Below, one piece after another: positions 1-10,495 of a stretch of 64,000 nt of DNA. Positions within the stretch are counted from its first letter, which is position 1; each line of letters starts with the position of its first letter. Source of the DNA: Talpa occidentalis (Eukaryota > Chordata > Mammalia > Eulipotyphla > Talpidae); NCBI RefSeq assembly GCF_014898055.3, contig NW_026555331.1, forward strand, positions 107,939,194 to 108,003,193, written 5' to 3'. A model generated the notes under the pieces. The model searched no databases. It was given only the letters and a program-made list of their open reading frames with translations, and had not been told where the DNA came from. A program made the position numbers and the translations under genes.

Positions 1-1425
1 ACAGTTAGGAAACTGTACAAGGAACATCAGAGTGCATTAGAAGAGGAAACATAAGGAGAGTGGTTATTTCAGCAGGTAAAGAGGAAGAGAGAAGGGAGCA
101 GAGAACCTATATAAAGAAATAATAACTGAAAATTTCCCAAATCTAAGGAAGGAATTAAATATAGATGTTCAGAAAAAAAGAGAAAACACTCAAATTTCTA
201 TATACAAGATGATCTACCCCAAGAAAAATCATTTTTAAATTATTAAAAATCAAAGAAAACATTTTACAAGAAGCAAGAAAAAAGAAAATAATTTACAAAG
301 GCACCCAAATTAGGCTGTGCTCAGATTTTTCCCCAGACACTCTCTAAGCAAGAAGAGAGTGGAAGGAAATAACCCTAACACTGAAAAACAAGAGCTGCCA
401 GCCAAGACTACTCTATCCTATAAAACTATCATTCAAGTATGAAGGTGAAATAAAGGCTTTCCCAGCAAACGGAAACTAACAGCATTTATCAACCAGCAGA
501 CAAGCCCTACAAGAAATGTTGAAGGGAATTCTTCTACAAGAATGAAACACAAAACACTGTGCAAAATGACAATATGAATATAAAACTAGAAGCATAGGTA
601 AGAAAATTATGAGTCAACAACAAAACACCTAAAGTAGTGGAAGAAATGGACAGAACCTGTACCGTTAAATGTAGGGGAGAGGACTCTGGCTCATAAGGAT
701 TTAAACAAACCCCCTATGGTAACCACTAACCCAAAATCCAGATTAGAGGCCCACATATCAAGAAACATAAAAATTGATAGAGTCACTAGGGAAAGTCATC
801 CAAAATGAGCTGAAACAAATGGAAAAAGAAAAATAGAAAAATAAAACAATCAAAAATACATAAATAAAATGATAATGAAGAGTACATATCAACAATCACC
901 CTAAATGTGAACAGCTTGAACTTGCCATTAAAAGGCACAGAATAACAGTGTAGGTCAAAAAGTTTCAGCCATTTATACTTGTGTACAAGAGGCCTATTTA
1001 AAACCAAAAGACAAAAATGAACTAAAAATAAAAGGTCGAAGCAAGATTTTACAAGCTAATGATGTATAGAGAAAAGTGGGAATTGCCATTTTCATGCTGA
1101 ATAAAGTAGACTTGCATTTAGCAAATAATCAGGGACAAAGATGAACACTACATAACAGTCAAACAAACCATTCTTCAAGAAGATAAAGCAATTATTAATA
1201 TTTATGCACTTAAGAAAGGGACACCTAGATATGTAAAGCAACTATTAACATACCTCAAACAACATATTGACAAAAATACAATTATGGTCAGAGACCTCAA
1301 TGCGCCACTGACACAGAGGGTTAGATCATTCACACAGAAATTTTTTAACAGAGAAATAAGTCTTACTGAAGTGTTGGATTGGATGAAGACACTGAAATGT
1401 AACTGAAAGGCTAAATAAATTGTGA
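1..1425 (+). mobile_element. Old L1 (L1M-type), ORF1-to-ORF2 region and endonuclease start
   Basis: Sense-strand L1 similarity runs from the region before ORF2 (around 380-560: protein-assembly text such as GCCAGCCAAGACTACTCTAT) into the ORF2 endonuclease start (870-1420: CCTAAATGTGAACAGCTTGA, then TATTTATGCACTTAAGAAAG). Many indels and stops destroy the frame, and no open L1 frame remains. The element continues beyond the left edge of the window. Confidence 0.75.
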
Positions 1426-1430
1426 GACAA

Positions 1431-1515
1431 CAGAGCTGCTCATTGCAGAGCCAGGGATCAAACCGAGGCTGTCCTACTCCAAAATTCATACTCTTTACCA
1501 CCATTCCATCACCTC
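1431..1515 (-). repeat. MIR fragment
   Basis: It reads as the reverse complement of the MIR tRNA-like head: AGAGCCAGGGATCAAACCGA, then 'gtcctactccaaaattcatactctttaccacc'-like text, in the expected order. Confidence 0.65.
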
Positions 1516-2104
1516 TGTTGAAAAGCCACTGACCCAGATATTTTCAATATGGATTTTAGGCGTCTCTCTGCAGGATGTAGCAGTGAAGACTCTGTCTTCC
1601 CAAGTCGGGTCGCTTACAGATGGAAGCTGGGCAGAGGGGTAGCCAACTCTGCCATCTGAGTCTCACGAAATTATAATGTTAACTGATGGGCACTTAGAGA
1701 ATGTACATTTTGGAAGACTTTTAAATTGAGTACAGATGTTTAGAAGATTACTGTCAAATTAGAAAGCATTAAGCTGACATTAAGGCCGACCAAAATGGCT
1801 TTTTTGGGAAGTTGGGATAGCATGGAAGAAATGTATGCTTGCTAAGTAGGCCAGGTTACTCAGAAGCGGTCCTCTAACTCTGGAGGAAAAGGACCCAGCT
1901 TTGTCAGAGGTTGAGACACAGTAAGGGGCCTGCACCCTGGGGCTCAGGATCCAGCCGCTGCTTTCAGATGAGGTGGAAAGAAAGAGGATTCTCTTTCTAA
2001 GACATTTTTCACACGTGAGATCTACCCTCTTAACAAATTACTAAATGTGCAGGACATTATTGCTAATTATAAGCACAATGTTACCCAGATCTTTTTATCT
2101 TGCA
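1516..2104. other. Unassigned sequence
   Basis: I see no gene, RNA or recognisable repeat here. Open frames are short and look random. Confidence 0.5.
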
Positions 2105-2425
2105 TGACTGAAATTAAAGCCCTTGCACACTGATGATGGAAATGCAGACTGTCATAGGCTCTATGGGAAAAAGTATAGAGGTTCCTCCAAAAAGTTAAAA
2201 AATCAAGCTACTATATGATCCAGGATCCCACTTCTAGATATTTATTGCAAAGAATTGAAATCAGAACCTTGATGAGATATAAGCACCATGATGCTCATGG
2301 CATCATTATTCACAACAGCCAAGCGTGGGAGCAAACCAAATGTCCACTGATAGATGAAGGGATAAAGAAGTGTGCTGCATGCATACAATGGAATATTAGT
2401 CTGCTTTGAAAGAGGAAAATCTGGA
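2105..2425 (+). mobile_element. L1 ORF2 C-terminal fragment
   Basis: It matches the L1 ORF2 3' region in order: a 'gtatagaggttcctcc' block, TATATGATCCAGGATCCCAC, 'ttattcacaacagccaag', 'tgtccactgatagatgaagggataaagaa' and CATACAATGGAATATTAGTC. It is degraded. The small frame at 2215-2409 is a remnant of ORF2. Confidence 0.8.
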
Positions 2426-3048
2426 ATGCTTTCAAAATCATTAATTGATCTAGAGGTGCTGAGATTGGCTTGGAACTCCATTTTTTCAACAGAAATTACT
2501 GGGAAAAAGGCATGAGTTCCTGCTCCCTTGAAAGACATGCTCATTTCATCCATCCATGGGGTTCGGTTCAAGAGGAGACAGTGGTCTCTGAGGGTTTTTG
2601 AGCCAAACTCTCCCTTTCTTTTTTATGCAGCATTTCATATTCAGAAAGGTTGGGTTTTCTTCTTCATTAGGAAACCTCATTGTCAAAATTCCTTTTGGGA
2701 TCTATGTGTTGGACTTTTAATCATGCTACGTGCCTAGCCATACCTGCTTCCAAAACGAGATGTGAACAATATAACCTCAGGTAAAGATATTTTATCTTGT
2801 GTAGCTAAACGTGCTGAGCACTCACCTTCCTAACTCATGGCAAACGTCATTAATAAATCACAGTCTCAGAATCCTCCTTAATCCATCAATCAGAATCAGC
2901 ACTCATAAACTGCGTGCTCCCCTATCATGAGTAATTGTATGGATATAAAGAAGTCTATGAGGCATATAAACTGGCAGTTAAGAGTTCCACTCTGCAGTGA
3001 GACAGACAGGTTCACCTCTCAGCTTTTTCACTTACCAACCATGTGCCA
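2426..3048. other. Unassigned sequence
   Basis: No gene or repeat is recognised. Frames of 60-109 codons overlap on both strands without coding features. Confidence 0.5.
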
Positions 3049-3063
3049 TTGTTTCCATCTTTA

Positions 3064-3383
3064 TTTTTTTTTTTATTTATTTTTTTTTTTATTTTTTTTT
3101 AAATATTAAATTTTATTTTATATTCCCCCATACAATTGCAAACGCCCCATTCTGACCCCAATCCTTCCCCTCCCGCCCCCCACCCCCCAAAAAGTGTCTC
3201 TGGTTCATAGTTTTTTTGTTGATTTTGATTTTCACTTTCTTATATTCATTTTCCTGGTCCCTTATTTAAGTTTTCTAGATTCCTGCTATGAGTGAGACCA
3301 TCCGGTATTTTTCTTTTTCTTTTTGGCTTATTTCGCTGAGCATGATCCCTTCCAGTGCCATCCATGTTGCTGCAAATTGCATG
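3064..3383 (-). mobile_element. Young 5'-truncated L1 (3' end only)
   Basis: The reverse complement holds the end of ORF2 and a G-rich 3' UTR. The poly(A) appears here as a T-rich run at 3064-3105. A perfect 15-bp TSD, TTGTTTCCATCTTTA, lies at 3049-3063 and 3384-3398. It shares its 3' end with the L1s at 55187 and 58232, so all belong to one lineage-specific L1 family. Confidence 0.9.
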
Positions 3384-3504
3384 TTGTTTCCATCTTTAAA
3401 TGGAATAAAGATAATCCCTAACTTATTATGTGAAGGTTATAATTATTAAATAATCCAAATAGTTACTATTTTATAAAAAAAAATGTGCAGAGACTGCACT
3501 GGTC

Positions 3505-3705
3505 ATCTTCCACATATTGACTTATCTAGTCCTCAAATAACCTTATGAGATAAAAGCTATCATTATTCCCCTTGTTGAAGAATCAGGTACACAAAGAGGT
3601 AAAGTAAGTTGCCCAAGGTTACACAGCAGTAGGAGGCAGAGCATGGGTCCAAAGCCAGGCAGTTTGGTCCAGAGACCACATGCATAAACACTGCACTACT
3701 AAGAA
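3505..3705 (-). repeat. MIR
   Basis: Reverse-complement MIR: a core with GGTAAAGTAAGTTGCCCAAG, then GGTTACACAGCAGTAGGAGG, GGTCCAAAGCCAGGCAGTTT and a tRNA-like end. Confidence 0.85.
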
Positions 3706-4614
3706 GACAATTCTCATGTTTATTAGTGTCTTACATCAGTAATATTCTCGGTTTCATAACAAGTGAGCAAAAAGATACCTACTAGCTATGATTTAAGATC
3801 TCCATATGAAAGTTACTAGAAAAATACAGAGAAATACCTTTTGATTCCAAGCAGAAGCAACAGGACCAACTCTACCCAAGCATTGTGTTATTTGGAGACA
3901 GGTCAGCAACTACAGCAGATCTGGTCTCCACCTTCCTGAGCAACACTCTTCCAATTCTATAACCTCAAAATATTCATCTTACCCTGACACTAGGGGGAAA
4001 TAACATACAAATCACCACGTGGAGATGGACATCTAAGTAAATGTTCCAGGAAAGAGCTTCTTGCATAAGTAGTAGCTCCTTCATACTTGCTCACACTTCA
4101 GGGAGGAGGCAACCCAAGACTGTCAGAGCTCTTCTGCTCTGCCCTCCTGGAACCCTGACACAGCAAGGCAATCAGTATTCTTCTGGTGGCCCAGCCACGG
4201 CTAGTGGAGCAACTTCATCACAAGGAGTCAGTTGAGTCACAGATAAGAAGTGAGTCCTTAAGTATTAGTGGTCATTATCTTAGGAAGTAATGATTTTTTT
4301 AGAAACAATATTTTAATTTTAAGAAATATGGAAATTAAAGCTTTATCCTATGCAGAATGATTTAAATTCTGGTTTAATTTCCAACTACTAATATAATTAC
4401 AATGACTAATCTTGATAAAAAGTACTCTGAACTTGCCTAATACTTCCTAAATGATTAATTCCAAGGGCTTCAGTATATCCTGAGTAGCAAGATTACTATT
4501 TTTTTTTCCTATTTCATAAGACCTTTGGGTTGACACTCTGGGAAACGAGCCACAGGCAGGTTTCACCTTCCTGATCAAAAACAGTTATACAGTTATACCT
4601 ATGACCAACTAGCT
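3706..4614. other. Unassigned sequence
   Basis: Nothing recognised. The 64-codon frame at 4041-4235 shows no domain or splice context. Confidence 0.5.
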
Positions 4615-5050
4615 CCTAAAGCAAATTACCATAAACTTAAAATTACCATGGCTTAAAACAACATAAATTTCTAACCTTATAGTTCTGGAGATCGAAAGTT
4701 TAAAATGGGTTTCATTGAGCTAAAGTCAAGACATCAGCAAGGGTACATTCCTGCCAATGGCTCTAGTGATGAGTCAGTTTCCTTGCCTTTCCCATCTTCT
4801 AGAACCTGCCTGCAGTCCCTGATTTATGGCTTTTCTTGAGTCCTAAAGTGAGCCAGCATAGCATCTTCAAGTCTCTCCTGTTCTCTGACATCCCTCCCTC
4901 TTATGAGAAGCCTTGTGATTACACTGAGCACAACTGGATAACATAGGGCCATCTTCCCATCTCAAGATCCTGAACTTACATGGTCTACAAATTGTCTTTT
5001 GCAGATAATGTGACATATTCAGATTCCAGGGACAAGGATTTGGACAATTT
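4615..5050 (-). mobile_element. MLT1-like (ERVL-MaLR) LTR
   Basis: It reads in reverse as the familiar LTR text: 'ccatggcttaaaacaacataaatttc', 'tatagttctggagatcgaaag', 'tttccttgcctttcccatcttctagaacctgcctgcag', 'ccttgtgattacactgagcac', 'catctcaagatcctgaactta'. It is divergent and has no clear TSD. I am confident of the repeat class but not of the exact subfamily name. Confidence 0.7.
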
Positions 5051-6029
5051 GCAGTGTGTGTTTAGGGACGGGGGGGGGGGGCGGGGAGGCATTTTCTACC
5101 TACATTAAGAATTTAATTCTTAAAGTATTTTATCCTATTCTAAATGCATTACATGTTAAAAATACATATGGTGGCATATTTACATGTTACATTTTCAGGG
5201 ACTATAATGTGGACACCTTGGAGGAGAAAGAACATTTTCTACCTATCACATTGAATACTGACTTCGATTATTAAAGTCTTTCTCCTGCTCTATAAGAATA
5301 TTCAATGTCAAAAATACTAAATCTAAAGTTTTTTTTAGACTACATACCATCTTGTCTATATCTAGTAACTCAACATTATAATAATAATGTCAAACTATAA
5401 CCAAGAATGTTGACATTATAAATAATCATTTACATAAACCTGGGGACCGAAAGTACAATAAGAAATTTTTAATCTTAAATTCTGCTTTCTTACATTTATA
5501 TACCTAGGAATTTACAGATAATTGAAATGTAGTAGATAAGGTTATAAGCACATTTTAACAATATAACACATCACTTATCCTCAATTGATCCATTTCATAT
5601 ATCCAAATTATAAAACTCTTGCTAATAAAAGTTAAAATCCAATTAATTTGCTTTCTACTGAAATGTTTCAATAGATATATCAGTCTAAAGCAATTCTTTC
5701 CCCTGAATTTGGATGAATGTTTTTACTCATTAAGAATAAAAACTACAAACGATGATATAGAGTTGACAAAATTTTATCACTGTTTTAGCTTTAAAAGTAT
5801 GTCTGTCTGTAATCACATTTTGTAGACAGCCACACCTACTCTCTTAGCTTAAGTAGATGATATACATACATATTGCATGTGTCAATATACATAAAAGAAA
5901 ACAAGTATTAATCTGCATATATTATATCTTGTGATGACATCCAAGCAATCTGGAAAGTTTTATATGCAACAGGAAAAAAAAAGTTTCATATCTTACAGAT
6001 GATATTGATGTCTTGGAAGCAAGAAAAGA
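5051..6029. other. Unassigned AT-rich sequence with a G-run
   Basis: A run of 12 G, then C and 4 G, lies at 5070-5086. The remainder is AT-rich with no recognised gene or repeat. Confidence 0.5.
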
Positions 6030-6120
6030 ACATTTTCTGAGCACATTTTATGGGTGAGACATTTTTCTAAGTGTTCTATTGAAACAGCCATCTCAATTAT
6101 ATTATAGTTTGTGTCAGTGC
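6030..6120 (-). repeat. Probable MIR fragment
   Basis: It resembles the reversed MIR 3' part: 'ctgagcacattttatgggtgagac', 'tttctaagtgttctattg', then a 'catctcaatta' block. It is short and divergent. Confidence 0.4.
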
Positions 6121-6276
6121 CTTAAAAATAGCCTACTCTGTTGCCTCCAAGAACCCCCTTCCTAGCTGCACAACATAATTCATTCACTGTTCCACCAGAA
6201 ATGTAGAGTAGAGCATTGTTCTTTCCACACGCAAATATCCAAACAGAATTACATGGAGGGTAAGTGTCTCCTCACT

Positions 6277-6545
6277 GGGCCTCCCCTGGTGGCGCAGGAG
6301 GTTGAGCGCAGCGCCGTAAAGTTGTCCGCAGCCTCTGCAGTGCTGGTTCGATCCTGGCCAGCCGGCGAGGGTCCCACATGGCGCGGCAGGCCTCTCCTGT
6401 CTTGCCCGCTGCTCCCCTCAGCAGTGTATTTCGTCAGTCTGCCTGTTCTGTTCCCCATTCTGTCTCTGGTGAATCCTCTCACTCTCCCATGCATCTGGCC
6501 TGTACCCCGGTTCTTATATAAAATAAATAAATCTTACAAAAAAAG
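6277..6545 (+). mobile_element. tRNA-derived SINE, subfamily B (copy 1)
   Basis: The head has an A box (TGGCGCAGGAGG) and a B box (GGTTCGATCC). It is followed by a conserved body and the subfamily B end 'ctggcctgtaccccggttcttatataaaataaataaatctta'-type text. The TSD AGTGTCTCCTC lies at 6263-6273 and 6546-6556. Such elements are transcribed by RNA polymerase III and mobilised by L1 enzymes. The long frames on both strands here are SINE artefacts. Confidence 0.93.
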
Positions 6546-6847
6546 AGTGTCTCCTCCCTGGAACCAAAGGTAGCCCAGGGAATGGTTCTCGACTTGACCC
6601 CTGATAAGGCTGCACTCGGGCACAGCTCCCTAGCAGGTGGCACAGCCAGCAGAGGTCTCACTGAGGCTCCTGCTTTCCAGATATTTCTTCTCTCAACGAA
6701 CACCTCAATATTAATTCAAAGAATGAAAAAAACAATTCTCTACAATTTTTATTGATGGTTTGGTTCTGGGAGTGGCTGTGGTAAATTATGTAACAGGAAT
6801 TTAATGTTAAATTCCTGTGATCTATTAGACATAAAGTCAACTCACAG

Positions 6848-7311
6848 TGTAGGGTAAGTAAATGATATCAGGCTTTTCTGCCCTCCTGCCATTAGGATAG
6901 ATGATGGATCTGCGGTCCTGAATGCATGCCCGATAGCAGGCACGTGGAATAGGGTGTGAGCATATGTAGATGGGATTCACCTGGGCTGAGAGACTGGTCT
7001 TATAATGGTGGCGTCACGGAGATGCCAGCCGAATGAACAGAGGAGTAGAACGAAAGAGAGAATGGAATAGCAGAGAGAAAGGAGCGGAGAAGCAGAGGCC
7101 ATGAGAGAACACCAGAGAGCCCAGAAAGAGTGAAGACTTGCTGGGGCTGGGAGGCCTGCCAGCCTCCTGACTCCCCAGTCCCACTGCCTGCTGCGTACCT
7201 GGTAAATTCAATAAAAGTCTGCAAAAGCCACTGAGGGCTTCAAGACATTCTCCTTTACCCCATCTGCTCGGGTCATAGAAAACATGCCCAGTGCCCATTC
7301 CTGCCACTACA
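6848..7311 (+). mobile_element. Solo LTR of an endogenous retrovirus, 464 bp
   Basis: The element starts TGTAGGG and ends CCACTACA, so it has the canonical TG...CA ends with a TGTAG/CTACA inverted terminal repeat. A 5-bp TSD, CACAG, lies at 6843-6847 and 7312-7316. An AATAAA at 7210-7215 fits the R region, leaving about 90 bp of U5-like sequence. A TATAAT-like motif lies near 7000. No gag, pol or env flanks it, as expected after LTR-LTR recombination. I cannot name the family; a 5-bp TSD fits class I or III. Confidence 0.7.
7210..7215 (+). terminator. AATAAA signal in the solo LTR
   Basis: AATAAA sits about 100 bp before the LTR 3' end, where an R-region poly(A) signal is expected. Confidence 0.5.
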
Positions 7312-7589
7312 CACAGTAACCTATAAAAAAGAATGTGAAAGAATGAAGATAAATAAAATTCACAAAAAAACAGGGAGACCTCACTGGAATCAATAGGTGT
7401 TACAACTTAGCGTCATCAAAAACACTAATACAGAAATTCTGTGTTTTTTTTTTTTTAATTTTGCATATTGGTAGAAGTCAATGGGTCCCTCTTAATTTGG
7501 AAAATTGCAACAAGCCAATACCAACAGATTTTGAAGGGGGACCAACAATAACACCAAAAAATTGGCTAACCGTTGTCAAGAACCAACTT

Positions 7590-7666
7590 CCTATAACATT
7601 GGTTGAATCTAGGTGGTGGGTATAAGGTAGTCATTACACCAAACTTTCATCTTCCTTTTATGTTTG
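7590..7666 (+). mobile_element. L1M 3' UTR end
   Basis: Text such as 'ggttgaatctaggtggtgggtataaggtagtcatt' followed by 'cttttatgtttgaaaaaattca' matches the end of old L1 3' UTRs. The two SINEs that follow inserted into its terminal A-rich part. Confidence 0.55.
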
Positions 7667-7682
7667 AAAAAATTCAAAGTGA

Positions 7683-7944
7683 GGGTCTCCCCAGTGGCGC
7701 AGCAGGTTGAGCGCAGCACTATGAAGCTGTCTGCAGCCTCTGCAGCGTGGGTTCGATTCCCGGCCGGCCAGGAAGATACCCACATAGCGTGGCAGACCTC
7801 TCCTGTCTCGCCCACTGCTCCCCTCAGCAGTGTATTTCAGTAGATCCGCCTGTTCTGCTCCCCACTCTGAGTCTAGTGAATCCTCTCATCCCCCCACATC
7901 TCTGGCCTGTACCCCAGATCTTGTGTAAATAAATAAATATTTAA
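7683..7944 (+). mobile_element. tRNA-derived SINE, subfamily B (copy 2)
   Basis: A box TGGCGCAGCAGG and B box GGTTCGATTC are followed by a body ending 'ctggcctgtaccccagatcttg' and AAATAAATAAATA. The TSD AAAAAATTCAAAGTGA is at 7667-7682 and 7945-7960. The downstream TSD copy also serves as the upstream TSD of the next SINE. Confidence 0.92.
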
Positions 7945-7960
7945 AAAAAATTCAAAGTGA

Positions 7961-8225
7961 GGGCCTCCCCTGGCAGCGCAGCGGTTGAGCACTGGGCTTA
8001 TAAGCTGCCCACAGCTTCTGCAGCACCGGTTTGATCCCCTGCTGCCAGCGAGGGTCCCACATGGCATGCAGACCTCTCCTGCAGCACCTGCTGCTCCCCT
8101 CAGCAGTGTACTTCGTCAGTCTGCCTGTTCTGTTCCCCGCTCTGGCTCTGGTGAATTCTTTCACCCTCCCGCGCTTCTGACTGTACCCAGTGCTTGTATA
8201 AATAAATAAACAAACCTTTAAAGAA
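7961..8225 (+). mobile_element. tRNA-derived SINE, subfamily A (copy 3)
   Basis: The A-box region is mutated (TGGCAGCGCAGCGG) and the B box reads GGTTTGATCC. It has the subfamily A end TGACTGTACCCAGTGCTTGT. It abuts copy 2, and the same 16-bp sequence lies at 7945-7960 and 8226-8241. Confidence 0.92.
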
Positions 8226-8241
8226 AAAAAATTCAAAGTGA

Positions 8242-9739
8242 AAAGATAGAAATAAAGACACAATTCAGAAGACTTTTATGCAACATTTGGGGACTTAGAG
8301 AAAACTGCAAAAATTGACACATATTCAGACTCACCACTTAGTTCATCTTTCCATACACAGCACCATCCAAAATAATTTATGTAAAACCTACCACCTGAGA
8401 AAATGGAAATCCACATTATTTCACACCCCTTTGGGAGAACAAAATGTCAGTGGTGTAGAGTTACATTCTTTAAAGAAAATTCCTTTTGCAGATCATGTCA
8501 TATTGACATGTACTAGAATAGCAATTAAAATATTCCAAATCTATTCCCCTCTTCCTGTAACTGTCCTTCTCACACTGTCTTCAAATCAAAGTACAAACTA
8601 CCCTAGGGCAAAGCAATGATTGAACCATCTCCCAATTGCTCCTAGTACACAAATTCAAACATGGATACAGTGAATATTTTTATGTCTGCACCCTCTGAGG
8701 TGCATTCGGATTTCCCCAAATGATAAATAATCAAAAAGCAAAAGGAAATGTGAGCCAGCCTCGGCACGGGAGGTGCGGAGCGGGGGTGGTGTCCAGAGGA
8801 GGGAGATACAGAGAGAGGCTTTGCTTAAAGTAGTTTATGGATGATTTCCTAACACACCTCAAAAAACTTAGGACAAAGCCAAATGCCCTGAAACATGAAT
8901 ACCATTTACAGTCACAGCTCGTACCCCCAAAATATTTTATTGTTATTTGGCAATAAAACGAGTGTTCTTGAAAAGTGATATAAGATTCAAAGGCACTATA
9001 GTTTGAGGTGAAGAACATTGCTACCAATGCACAGAACCCTAATGTCCCAAAGTGATGTGCAAAAGCCTTCTTACTTCCTTCACAAAACATGAGAGCTAAT
9101 TTCACATGAGAAAGCCCTCTAATTTATCTTCCAATATCTTATTGATTTTGGTTGTAATACTAACTAAACAAAAACTGAGTGACTCTAGGCTGAGGTTCCC
9201 AGAACTTCTCTGCATTCCCATGGGTAGCACACTTCACCCTGCACACACCTCATGCACTCTTTCTCTCTTCTGCCCCACCCCACCTCACAGATACAATGCC
9301 TTCTCTCCTGGCTACTTCAATAAGCCTCAACTCCTGCTTTTATTTTCTATTTTTGCCCTTCCACTTTGCCTCCTCCTTTTAGGTAAACTTCACCCCCAGC
9401 AAATGGCTATCCCAATGGGCAATGAATAGTTCTAAAGAAATAACACTGGTAAGAATCAGTGATTGAACCAGACAGAAAGATGCTTCAAAAATTAGTGACC
9501 TAACTATATAGAACTGGTGACCAAACTATACAGAAAATTGACCAAACTATGCAGAAAAGTATAAAGAAAGTAAAAGAAAAGCTGGTTGATACTTTGTAAA
9601 CAATCCTTCAATCGGCAGTGAGTGGTTAAGCCAACCGAATTAGTTGAAGGAGGAATTCAATGCCTATATAATACTTTAAAAACTGTTATATAAAACTCTC
9701 TATGAAAACTTTAATTGAGGATTATTAATTTGAATGGCA
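8242..9739. other. Unassigned sequence
   Basis: No recognised repeat or gene. A short CpG-bearing patch lies around 8758-8800. The 124-codon minus frame at 8731-9105 has low-complexity composition and no domain. Confidence 0.5.
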
Positions 9740-9945
9740 GAATTTGTCACAGAAATCTGTAAGCTTGGAATAGACTGACCTGTGTCACCACCCAGCTAAG
9801 AGACCTTGAGCAAGTTATGAAACCTTTCTGAACTCTGTTGTCGTATCTATAGAGAAATGACAAGACCTACCTAACAGGGCAAGAGGACACATGACTGCAC
9901 ACATAGAAAGGGCACAGAATATACTTAGATAAAGAACAAAATAAT
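9740..9945 (+). repeat. MIR
   Basis: Sense MIR: 'agctaagagaccttgagcaagttatgaaacctttctgaa', 'tatctatagagaaatgacaagacctacctaa', then an end resembling 'gaaagggcacagaat'. Confidence 0.75.
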
Positions 9946-9954
9946 GAGTAGTGA

Positions 9955-10050
9955 GCTGTTGAATACTAAGCTTTGTGAAGTGTTTTGCACATGCTGTCTC
10001 ACTGAATCCTCACATCAGATGAAATTTTAGCTCCTCTTCCCTGGAGAGAG
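9955..10050 (-). repeat. MIR 3' fragment
   Basis: It reads in reverse as the MIR 3' end, with 'gtgaagtgttttgcacatgctgtctcactgaatcctcacatcag'-type text. It faces the MIR at 9740. Confidence 0.5.
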
Positions 10051-10067
10051 CAGAGTCCTTGTCAGTA

Positions 10068-10495
10068 CCCAGTGCTTCCCCAATTTGGCTTTATGTTTGA
10101 ATCACATGAGGAGTTTTAAGAAATCTTGATACCTGAGTTTCTCTTTTTTTATTTTTATTTATTTATACAAGCACTGGGTACAGTCAGAAGTGCAGGAGGG
10201 TGAGAGGATTCACCAGAGCTAGAGTGGGGAACAGAACAGGCAGACTGACGAAGTACACTGCTGAGAGGAGCAGCGGGCGGCAGGAGAGGTCTGCGCGCCA
10301 TGTGGGACCCTCGCCGGCAACCGGGGATAGAACCGGTGCTGCAGAGGCTGCGGGCAGCTTCACAGCCAGCGCTCAACCGGAGGCATTGATACCTGAGTTT
10401 CTTATTAAGAGGTCTGAGACGTAGACCAGACACTGGGATTCCTAAAAGCTCCCGAGGTGACCCGGTGCACAGATACAGTTGAGAATGATTGTTCC
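10068..10495 (+). mobile_element. hAT-Charlie MITE (MER20/MER5-type) interrupted by a SINE
   Basis: The two arms, 10068-10142 and 10386-10495, together give a MITE: 'ttggctttatgtttgaatcacatgaggag' at one end and 'aaaagctcccgaggtgac...ttgagaatgattg' at the other. These resemble the inverted ends of MER20/MER5-type hAT elements. SINE copy 4 splits it with a perfect TSD. Confidence 0.65.
10143..10385 (-). mobile_element. tRNA-derived SINE, subfamily A (copy 4)
   Basis: Reverse-oriented SINE with the A end ('acaagcactgggtacagtcagaag'-type text). The perfect 17-bp TSD TTGATACCTGAGTTTCT is at 10126-10142 and 10386-10402. The first few bases of the tRNA-like head are altered. Confidence 0.93.

Noticed and set aside
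6999..7010. TATA box of the solo LTR
   Set aside because: A TATAAT-like motif is present, but its distance to the poly(A) signal is not diagnostic, so it is mentioned only in the LTR entry.
8731..9105. 124-codon minus-strand frame
   Set aside because: No domain, signal or splice context; aromatic-rich composition follows from AT-rich DNA.
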